Origin: an uncultured bacterium
Lineage (GTDB): Bacteria > Cyanobacteriota > Vampirovibrionia > Gastranaerophilales > Gastranaerophilaceae
DNA length: 9,783 nucleotides
NCBI GenBank assembly: GCA_902464375.1
Contig: CABQIM010000071.1
Location: 1 to 9,783 of the forward strand
Reading direction: 5' to 3'
This document shows, in pieces, positions 5,072-9,783 of the stretch (position 1 is the stretch's first letter; the number at the start of each line of letters is the position of its first letter). Under the pieces are notes generated by a model. The model made no database searches. It worked only from the letters and a program-made list of their open reading frames with translations, and was not told the origin of the DNA. The position numbers and the translations under genes were made by a program.

Positions 5072-6330
5072 AGTAAATCCTCTTTTATTAAAATATCGTG
5101 TCCTATATCCTGCATCAATTCAAGATATGAATAAAAATGTCTGTGCATCGTTGTTAAATATTGGGTTAAAACTTCCTGATGACCATTTTCATTAATTACC
5201 AAGTCTGTGTATGAGTTTTTACCCTTGATATAACCTTCTGTAGAAAGTTTAACAATCTTTGCAGAATCAGCCAAAATCTTTTTAGAATGTTCCATATTTT
5301 CTGCAGAATACTTGAATACATTATAATCTTTTTTCAACTCATACTTAAGTTGATGTTCATATGCTTTTTTGCTAACTTTGCTACGTTCCAAATAAATTTG
5401 AGCTTTCTGAATATCCGGTGTAAAGTTATAAAGTATAGGCAAATCCATTCCAAAGCCAACAAAAGCACCGCCATAATCATTTGGAGCATTACGATGAGCT
5501 TGCCAAGCATAACCTCCGGCTACACTTACATCAGGTACTCTTTGTCTTTTTGCTAATGTCACTTCTTCTTGCGCTTTTTCAATATTCTTTTCAGAAATCT
5601 TTACCATATAACTATATTGAAGAGCAACATTTTCTAAAAAATCATAATCAGGAAGTTTGATTTCTAAAAATGCCCAATGACCAAGCAACGTAGACTCTTT
5701 TGTATCATACATTACAGCATCGTTACCGGTATTAAGAATTTTATTCAACTCAAATTGTTTAGAGTATAGATTTGACTTTGCACGATTTACCGCAATCAAC
5801 TGTTGTGCGTATTGGATATCTGCTTTTAAGTTATCAATCTCGTAGGATGGATATTTTGGTTTGTCAGTTGTAATTTGCACCAAATTTTTAAAGAGTTTTA
5901 AACGCTCTTCTTGAATGCTATATACGGATTTTGCATATAAAACATCAAAATACCCTTGCATAATTTGTAGTTTATAGTTATGTTCTGCCTGTTTTAATTC
6001 AGTTTCTTTTATTGAATATTCTTTTATTGCAATATTTTTACGAACTCCACGCTTTAAAACTTCAATCGGCAGAGCGACTCCGGCTTGAGAAGAGTTACCA
6101 AGTGCAACGTTGCCCATAACAACATTGCCTTGAATTTCCGGATTTTTTAGACGATTCGCAATCTTAATATCTTTTTCCGCAGCTTTTAGCTCCATTCGTT
6201 TAACTTTCAGGTCACAATTTTCTTTTAAACCAATGTCTATCATAGTTTCCAAGTCAACATTCACAACATTTGCGATTGCTGATGTTGTCGTAAAAATTAT
6301 TAAAGCTAGTGATAAAATTAATCTCTTCAT
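5068..6330 (-). CDS. TolC-family outer membrane efflux/secretion channel
   Basis: A 420-residue outer-membrane factor of the TolC/OEP family, which forms trimeric beta-barrel plus periplasmic alpha-tunnel channels. A clear signal peptide (MKRLILSLALII to SAIA, cleavage after residue 20) precedes two OEP repeats. Each has long coiled helices around a short strand pair: NPEIQG and QAGVALPIEVLKRG (63-95), then VPDVSVAGGYAW and GGAFVGFGMDLPIL (265-300). GLKENCDLKV (34-43) matches the conserved N-terminal helix. I chose the ATG at 6330 because it gives a compact signal peptide; an in-frame ATG at 6348 adds six residues, and neither has a good ribosome binding site. The protein is slightly shorter than E. 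coli TolC. No inner-membrane pump or membrane-fusion gene is in the window; its only partner is the coupled HAD phosphatase. Its presence implies an outer membrane. Confidence 0.93.
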   Translation of the reverse strand: MKRLILSLALIIFTTTSAIANVVNVDLETMIDIGLKENCDLKVKRMELKAAEKDIKIANRLKNPEIQGNVVMGNVALGNSSQAGVALPIEVLKRGVRKNIAIKEYSIKETELKQAEHNYKLQIMQGYFDVLYAKSVYSIQEERLKLFKNLVQITTDKPKYPSYEIDNLKADIQYAQQLIAVNRAKSNLYSKQFELNKILNTGNDAVMYDTKESTLLGHWAFLEIKLPDYDFLENVALQYSYMVKISEKNIEKAQEEVTLAKRQRVPDVSVAGGYAWQAHRNAPNDYGGAFVGFGMDLPILYNFTPDIQKAQIYLERSKVSKKAYEHQLKYELKKDYNVFKYSAENMEHSKKILADSAKIVKLSTEGYIKGKNSYTDLVINENGHQEVLTQYLTTMHRHFYSYLELMQDIGHDILIKEDLL

Positions 6331-6374
6331 ACAAGAAAATTTTAGCATAAAAATTATTGGGATAAAATTTGAAA

Positions 6375-6388
6375 TTACAAATTTGTAA
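6375..6388. promoter_or_regulatory. 14-bp palindrome upstream of the TolC-like gene
   Basis: TTACAAATTTGTAA is a perfect palindrome 45-58 bases before the preferred start of the minus-strand TolC-like gene. On - its TTGTAA half could also be a -35 box, with AATAAT about 16 bases further on. That promoter would start transcription near the ATG at 6348 and so favour the later start at 6330. Both readings are tentative. Confidence 0.3.
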
Positions 6389-6400
6389 GTAAAGCATAAA

Positions 6401-6421
6401 ATTCCTTCATAAAAAAGGAAT
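6401..6421. repeat. Short inverted repeat upstream of the TolC-like gene
   Basis: ATTCCTT (6401-6407) and AAGGAAT (6415-6421) form a 7-bp stem around a 7-base A-rich loop. No T-run follows on either strand, so it is not a convincing terminator. Confidence 0.3.
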
Positions 6422-6454
6422 GCATTAAATTTGTAGTTATAAATACCATAATGC

Positions 6455-6578
6455 CGTCATTACGAGGAACAATAGTGACGAAGTAATCCAGTTAAATAAT
6501 AAATTATAGATTGCCACGAAAATTCTCACAATTTTTGACAAACTATAAACCGGAAATCTCAATTTTCTCGCAATGACG
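6455..6578. repeat. About 124-bp MITE-like element with terminal inverted repeats
   Basis: The ends CGTCATTACGAG (6455-6466) and CTCGCAATGACG (6567-6578) are inverted repeats matching at 11 of 12 positions. Inside lie AGTGACGAAGTAATCCAG (6474-6491) and, toward the middle, AGATTGCCACGA. The combination of GTCATTGCGAG ends with GACGAAGCAATCCAG recalls a widespread class of bacterial dispersed palindromic repeats (from memory). The centre is AT-rich and has no open reading frame of note, so the element would be non-autonomous. No clear target-site duplication is visible. Confidence 0.65.
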
Positions 6579-6712
6579 ACAAACTGACTGGTAGAGCTAC
6601 AGACTGATTTAAAACAATTTTCAATTTTCTACTTTCAACTTTAAAAAGCGACAGTTGTGTCTACACTCGCAAGCTTCTACCTCACCCTAACACTGTCTTG
6701 GATTATTCGGGA

Positions 6713-6777
6713 GAGCATAACATTGCAATGACAACAAATCCTGACGGATTTTTGCGTCATTTTCATGTTATTTGCTC
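6713..6777. repeat. Long imperfect hairpin (about 30-nt arms)
   Basis: GAGCATAACATTGCAATGAC and onward to 6741 is complementary, with a few mismatches and small indels, to the segment 6746-6777 ending CATGTTATTTGCTC. This leaves a loop of about 4 bases (TGAC). The arms are longer than a terminator needs and no T-run follows, so a palindromic mobile-type repeat or a folded RNA segment is more likely than a terminator. Confidence 0.55.
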
Positions 6778-6781
6778 TTAC

Positions 6782-6862
6782 GGGCTCACGCCCTACCGAA
6801 AATCCGCTCTCCTGCTAGGAGAGGGAACGCGCCATACTTGTAGGTGTTTCTTCGAGGCGAAG
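6782..6862. repeat. Cluster of three short GC-rich hairpins
   Basis: GGGC-tcac-GCCC (6782-6793), CTCTCCT-gct-AGGAGAG (6807-6823) and CTTCG-agg-CGAAG (6850-6862) follow one another within 80 bp. The middle one, continuing into GGAACGCGCC, together with CCTCACCCTAAC at 6680-6691, resembles the two halves of a common bacterial intergenic repeat split by the long hairpin (inference from memory of such repeats). Confidence 0.45.
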
Positions 6863-6894
6863 TCTGTAGCTACAATAGAATCAGGTAGTTCCCA

Positions 6895-7136
6895 CCAAGT
6901 AGCCGACCAATTGTCTACGTACGGGGGTAAATATACATACAACTAGTAGTTCCAGCAATGAGGCGGAGCTAGTAGTTATTATATAATCTTGTCGTTTTTA
7001 CCAAGAAGCCGACCAAATGTCTACGTACGTGGGTAAATAAACATCAAACCAGTAGCTCCACCAATGAGGCGGAGCTAGTAGTTATTATATAATCTTGTCG
7101 TTTTTGCCAAGAAGCCGACCAAATGTCTACGTACGT
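6895..7136. repeat. 106-bp tandem direct repeat, 2.3 copies
   Basis: Copies start at 6895, 7001 and 7107, giving an exact period of 106 bp twice; the third copy stops after 30 bases (to 7136). Copies 1 and 2 differ at about ten positions, nearly all in the first two thirds, while the segment from ATGAGGCGGAGCTAGTAG to the GTCGTTTTT end is identical. Each full unit contains a hairpin (TAGCTCC/GGAGCTA in copy 2, 7053-7059/7071-7077), a TATAAT-containing AT-rich patch and the near-palindrome CTACGTACG; in copy 3 this becomes a perfect 12-bp CTACGTACGTAG (7127-7138). It is not a CRISPR array, because the whole unit repeats and no variable spacers are present. Confidence 0.85.
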
Positions 7137-7150
7137 AGTACCGTAGCACC

Positions 7151-7179
7151 TTTACTTTTTAGGGATTTTTTGATAGAAT
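7151..7179 (+). promoter_or_regulatory. Promoter of the amidase-murI unit
   Basis: TTTACT (7151-7156), a 17-bp spacer and TAGAAT (7174-7179, five of six) form a credible sigma-70-type promoter just after the tandem repeats. A second TAGAAT lies at 7185-7190. Transcription would begin near 7186, downstream of an in-frame TTG at 7181, which supports the ATG at 7214 as the translation start. Confidence 0.55.
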
Positions 7180-7213
7180 TTTGTTAGAATTTGGGGGCGA
7201 GAGCCATTTTGTT

Positions 7214-9157
7214 ATGAAGAGAATTTTAACTATAATAACTTTTTTTATAATGTTTTTATTCCAGACATTATCTTCGTTTGCAGAGCCGGCAAAAGTTATG
7301 TCATTAAATTACGATGACACATCTTCTCTCGTGTATATCAATGTGATGACATCTTCTGAAGAAACGGCAAAAGAATTAAAATTCTCAAAATTAGAAAACC
7401 CGAATAGAATTTATTTTGATATTGACAATTCGGTTCTAATAGGCGGAAAACAACAGCTTGTCTTTGATAAGGCTACAATAAAAGAAATTAGACTTTCTCA
7501 ATTCACGACTAATCCGGATGTGGTTAGAGCAGTTATAACATTTGAGGAAGGATTTGATACTTCTAAAGTAAAATTAATTAACCTTAATGGCAATATTCTA
7601 GTTAAGTGTGCCAATTTAATGTTAAAGAATGATTATTTTAACGCAATTTATGACGAGAATGCGCCAAACCTTGCTTATTCCAGTATCGTTGCTAATTCTC
7701 AAGTAGTTCAAAAAGTTGCAATCCCTCAAAACACAGAAACAAAGGCTAGCAATTCTGTTGTAGCAGATATTCAAAAAGCTTTTGAGAATTCTACTTTAAG
7801 TAATTCTGATGGAAAAACATATGACTCTGTGGTATCTGTCGATTTGTCTTCTAATTTAAAACTAAGAACAAAATATTATATAAACGGTTATTACATAAAA
7901 AATGGCGGATTGTTGGTTAGTGGCTTGGGACAGATTACGGCTTCAAAAATTTTCACACTGGATTCTCCTAAGCGAGTTGTGATTGACTTACCAAACACTT
8001 TTGTTGATAAAAAAATCAGAAACAAGGATTTGAAAATTTGTCCGGATGGAAGCTGTAAAGATTCTGCAAAAATTGGTCAGTTTGAATATAATAAAGCCAG
8101 AATCGTTGTTACAACTGATAAACCTGACAAATATATTCCAGTATTTTCCGGCGATGCACAATCTCTATTAGTTATTAATGCCGACAAGTTAAGACATACA
8201 GATTTAGTAAATACTGTTTCTAACCTTGGAAAAGCTTATGTAAAAAAAATTGATAATAGAACAAATGAGCTGATATTGTCCTTCACTCAGCCGGTTGTAC
8301 ATTCAATTTTGCGTGATAATGATTCTTTGACATTATATCTGTTCAACGTGAAGAGCTACAATGAACAAGATTTAATAAAAACATTGAACAACACATATTA
8401 TAAGCCATTCACGCTATCTTTATTACCACAAATAGGTGTAAAGGCAGAGATGAAAATCAATAAGGATGATGTTGTAAAAATAAAACAGAGCGTTGATGGA
8501 AAAGCTCTTAAGTTCACAATTGCTACAAGTACAGGCGGAGTTCAAGTAAAAAATGATAAACCTGCCACTTCGACTCCTGTGATTACGGCTCCTCCTGCTA
8601 AAAAAGAAGTTATTAAAAACAAGGTAGTTCTGGATGCAGGACATGGCGGAAGCGACTATGGCGCAATAAGAGAAGGCATTAACGAAAAAGATATTACTTT
8701 GGATATTACACAAAAAGTAGCGTCTATCCTTAAGTCAAAAGGTTACAAAGTTGCATTAACACGTTCTGATGACACTTATGTATCATTGCAGGATAGAGTT
8801 ACATTCTCAGAAAAAGAAACTCCTGAAATTTTTGTAAGTATTCACGTCAATTCTGCTGTAGCAGTAGAACCAAAAGGGATTGAAACACATTATTACCACG
8901 ATTACAGCAAAGAATTAGCAAGAGTTGTTCAAAATCATTTGATAAAAGATATTGACACAAAAGATAGAGGATTGTTAAAGTCTAAATTTTATGTTATAAA
9001 TCATACGACGGTTCCGGCAATCTTGGTAGAAACTGGATTTATTTCTAACGAGGAAGAACGCAACGAATTAGTAACAGAAGCTAGAAAGCAAAAAACAGCA
9101 AAAGCAATAGCTGAGGGTATAATTGAGTACATCAAATCAGAACAAACTAAACAATAA
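7214..9157 (+). CDS. AMIN-domain N-acetylmuramoyl-L-alanine amidase (Amidase_3)
   Basis: A secreted zinc enzyme that cuts the amide bond between N-acetylmuramic acid and L-Ala of peptidoglycan, as AmiC-type enzymes do in daughter-cell separation. The 647-residue product has a signal peptide (MKRILTIITFF to SSFA, cleavage near residue 23) and an AMIN domain (about 27-132, beta-rich, with LENPNRIYFDI and KEIRLSQF). A second AMIN-like module follows (about 215-325, with LDSPKRVVIDLP), then an extra beta-rich region (330-440), a Thr/Pro linker (448-464) and the catalytic Amidase_3 domain (470-641). Zinc ligands are intact: H477 in DAGHGG, E491 in NEKD and H544 in SIHVNS; catalytic E606 is in VETGFISN. 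The frame extends upstream to a TTG at 7181, but the ATG at 7214 follows GGGGGCGAGAG and begins the signal peptide directly. murI overlaps the last 35 bases. Division-site targeting by the AMIN modules is family-based inference. Confidence 0.95.
   Translation: MKRILTIITFFIMFLFQTLSSFAEPAKVMSLNYDDTSSLVYINVMTSSEETAKELKFSKLENPNRIYFDIDNSVLIGGKQQLVFDKATIKEIRLSQFTTNPDVVRAVITFEEGFDTSKVKLINLNGNILVKCANLMLKNDYFNAIYDENAPNLAYSSIVANSQVVQKVAIPQNTETKASNSVVADIQKAFENSTLSNSDGKTYDSVVSVDLSSNLKLRTKYYINGYYIKNGGLLVSGLGQITASKIFTLDSPKRVVIDLPNTFVDKKIRNKDLKICPDGSCKDSAKIGQFEYNKARIVVTTDKPDKYIPVFSGDAQSLLVINADKLRHTDLVNTVSNLGKAYVKKIDNRTNELILSFTQPVVHSILRDNDSLTLYLFNVKSYNEQDLIKTLNNTYYKPFTLSLLPQIGVKAEMKINKDDVVKIKQSVDGKALKFTIATSTGGVQVKNDKPATSTPVITAPPAKKEVIKNKVVLDAGHGGSDYGAIREGINEKDITLDITQKVASILKSKGYKVALTRSDDTYVSLQDRVTFSEKETPEIFVSIHVNSAVAVEPKGIETHYYHDYSKELARVVQNHLIKDIDTKDRGLLKSKFYVINHTTVPAILVETGFISNEEERNELVTEARKQKTAKAIAEGIIEYIKSEQTKQ
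9113..9125 (+). promoter_or_regulatory. Ribosome binding site and TTG start that define murI
   Basis: GAGGG (9113-9117) lies 5 bases before TTG (9123-9125), inside the 3' end of the amidase gene. In the murI frame a TAA stop occupies 9120-9122, immediately before the TTG. No other start codon occurs before the catalytic FFDSGVGG motif, so TTG is effectively forced. Confidence 0.75.
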
Positions 9158-9783
9158 TTGTCCCGTAGGATTTTTTGATTCCGGAGTTGGCGGCTTGTCC
9201 GTTTATTCCCGTTTCAAAAAAGCGTTACCTTGCGAAAACACTTTATATTACGGCGATATTGCACATTTGCCTTACGGAAATAAAACAAAAGAAGAGCTTG
9301 TCGGATACGCTCGCGGAATATTGGATTTCTACAAAACACAAGATGTGAAGGCGGTTGTTATTGCGTGTAATACATCTTCAGCTCAAGCTTATGATGTTAT
9401 AAAGGATGAGTACGATTTTAGAATATATCCTATCATCCAATCTTGTGCTAAAGTAATTGCAAACCAAAATATCAACAGAATTGGAGTTTTTGCAACAGTT
9501 GCAACTGTAAATTCAGGAGTGTACGCAAAAGAATTAAAAAAATATAATGCATCTTTAGAAGTACTTGAAATAGCTTGTCCAAATTGGGTTCCGATTGTGG
9601 AAAGCGGCAATTATACAGACGAAAAAGCTATGCTTGATATCAAAGAACATTTAGACCAGATGTTGAAATTTAATCCGGATAAAATAATCTTAGGATGTAC
9701 ACATTATCCTTATTTATTGCATTTACTCGAAAAATATGCACAAAAAGATAAAGGTTTTACTTTGGTAGAACTTGTGATAGTTA
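9123..9783 (+). CDS. murI: Glutamate racemase, 3' end missing at window edge
   Basis: The enzyme interconverts L- and D-glutamate to supply D-Glu for the peptidoglycan stem peptide; cytosolic and cofactor-independent. The 220 visible residues carry the Asp/Glu racemase hallmarks: FFDSGVGG (17-24, Asp19/Ser20), YYGDIAHLPYG (42-52), the first catalytic Cys82 in ACNTSS, VFATVATV (122-129), Glu160, and the second catalytic Cys192 with His194 in GCTHYP. A full enzyme is about 260-270 residues, so roughly the last fifth is absent. The TTG start overlaps the amidase by 35 bases with GAGGG at 9113-9117, implying one message and coupled translation. Oddly, after LLEKYAQKD the last 11 residues read KGFTLVELVIV, a type IV prepilin N-terminal signature and not the sequence expected in MurI. 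The true racemase sequence may therefore end near 9749. Confidence 0.93.
   Translation, partial: MSTSNQNKLNNNCPVGFFDSGVGGLSVYSRFKKALPCENTLYYGDIAHLPYGNKTKEELVGYARGILDFYKTQDVKAVVIACNTSSAQAYDVIKDEYDFRIYPIIQSCAKVIANQNINRIGVFATVATVNSGVYAKELKKYNASLEVLEIACPNWVPIVESGNYTDEKAMLDIKEHLDQMLKFNPDKIILGCTHYPYLLHLLEKYAQKDKGFTLVELVIV

Larger units (their letters stand above)
6349..7213. other. 865-bp gene-free, repeat-dense intergenic region
   Basis: This is the largest stretch without a supported gene. It separates the leftward TolC/HAD unit from the rightward amidase/murI unit. From left to right it holds the palindrome and small hairpin near the TolC start, the 124-bp inverted-repeat element, about 130 bp with nothing recognisable (6579-6712), a long imperfect hairpin, several GC-rich mini-hairpins, the 106-bp tandem repeat and the amidase promoter. 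GC is visibly higher from about 6650 to 7140 than in flanking genes. A frame at 6698-6946 has no ribosome binding site and consists of repeat sequence, so it is not called. Confidence 0.75.

Noticed and set aside
6698..6946. Open frame of 82 codons on + in the repeat region
   Set aside because: It has no ribosome binding site and runs through the long hairpin, mini-hairpins and first tandem repeat unit; the composition of its product reflects repeats rather than a protein family.
6895..7136. CRISPR array
   Set aside because: The whole 106-bp unit repeats with no short repeat/variable spacer pattern, and no cas genes are in the window.
7181..7213. Upstream TTG start extending the amidase by 11 residues
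   Set aside because: It lies upstream of the likely transcription start (about 7186) and adds residues before a well-formed signal peptide; the ATG at 7214 has purine-rich sequence at usable spacing.
8423..8713. Open frame on - inside the amidase gene
   Set aside because: A shadow of the linker and catalytic domain on the coding strand; the Ser/Arg/Cys-rich product resembles no family.
9747..9783. Separate type IV pilin gene starting at the right edge
   Set aside because: No start codon or ribosome binding site precedes the KGFTLVELVIV segment; it is in the murI frame, so it is reported as an anomaly of murI instead.

Overview
The window is AT-rich DNA from a diderm bacterium. It encodes an outer-membrane TolC-type channel, a secreted zinc amidase with AMIN-type domains, and the glutamate racemase MurI. 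The AMIN-amidase followed directly by murI is an arrangement I associate with Cyanobacteria and their non-photosynthetic relatives. Together with the low GC, the matrixin/TPR protein and the absence of photosynthesis genes, my best guess is the Melainabacteria / Gastranaerophilales side of the cyanobacterial phylum. That placement is inference from gene content and order; no 16S or ribosomal protein gene is present to settle it.

Layout, left to right. (1) A short gene for a 54-residue unknown protein, then prs (PRPP synthetase), both on +. (2) Tail-to-tail with prs, 3 bp away, a small XRE-type regulator on -. (3) A 315-bp gene-free stretch packed with hairpins, including a possible three-way-junction RNA ending in a T-run and a strong terminator. 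(4) On -, a secreted or membrane-anchored protein with a matrixin (M10-like) domain whose three zinc-binding histidines are all replaced, followed by TPR repeats. (5) A divergent promoter region, with a 15-bp palindrome over one -10 box, driving two tandem + genes (40 and 247 codons). Their N-termini are homologous to each other, and the longer one adds a disordered linker and a winged-helix-like C-terminus. (6) On -, a TolC-family outer-membrane protein translationally coupled (ATGA overlap) to a Cof-type HAD phosphatase. (7) About 865 bp without a convincing gene, filled with palindromic and tandem repeats: a roughly 124-bp element with terminal inverted repeats, a long imperfect hairpin, small GC-rich hairpins and 2.3 copies of an exact 106-bp period. 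(8) A good promoter, then a 647-residue AMIN / Amidase_3 cell-wall hydrolase. murI overlaps its 3' end and starts at TTG.

Functional themes. The amidase and MurI act on peptidoglycan (septal or daughter-cell hydrolysis and D-Glu supply) and form one transcription unit. prs supplies PRPP for nucleotides, His, Trp and NAD. The TolC-like gene has no inner-membrane pump partner in view. The most unusual items are the histidine-less matrixin, the small/large paralogue pair with a putative operator, the repeat-filled spacer, the possible structured RNA, and the right edge, where the MurI frame runs into a textbook type IV prepilin N-terminal signature (KGFTLVELVIV). That edge may be a chimeric contig end or a real fusion.
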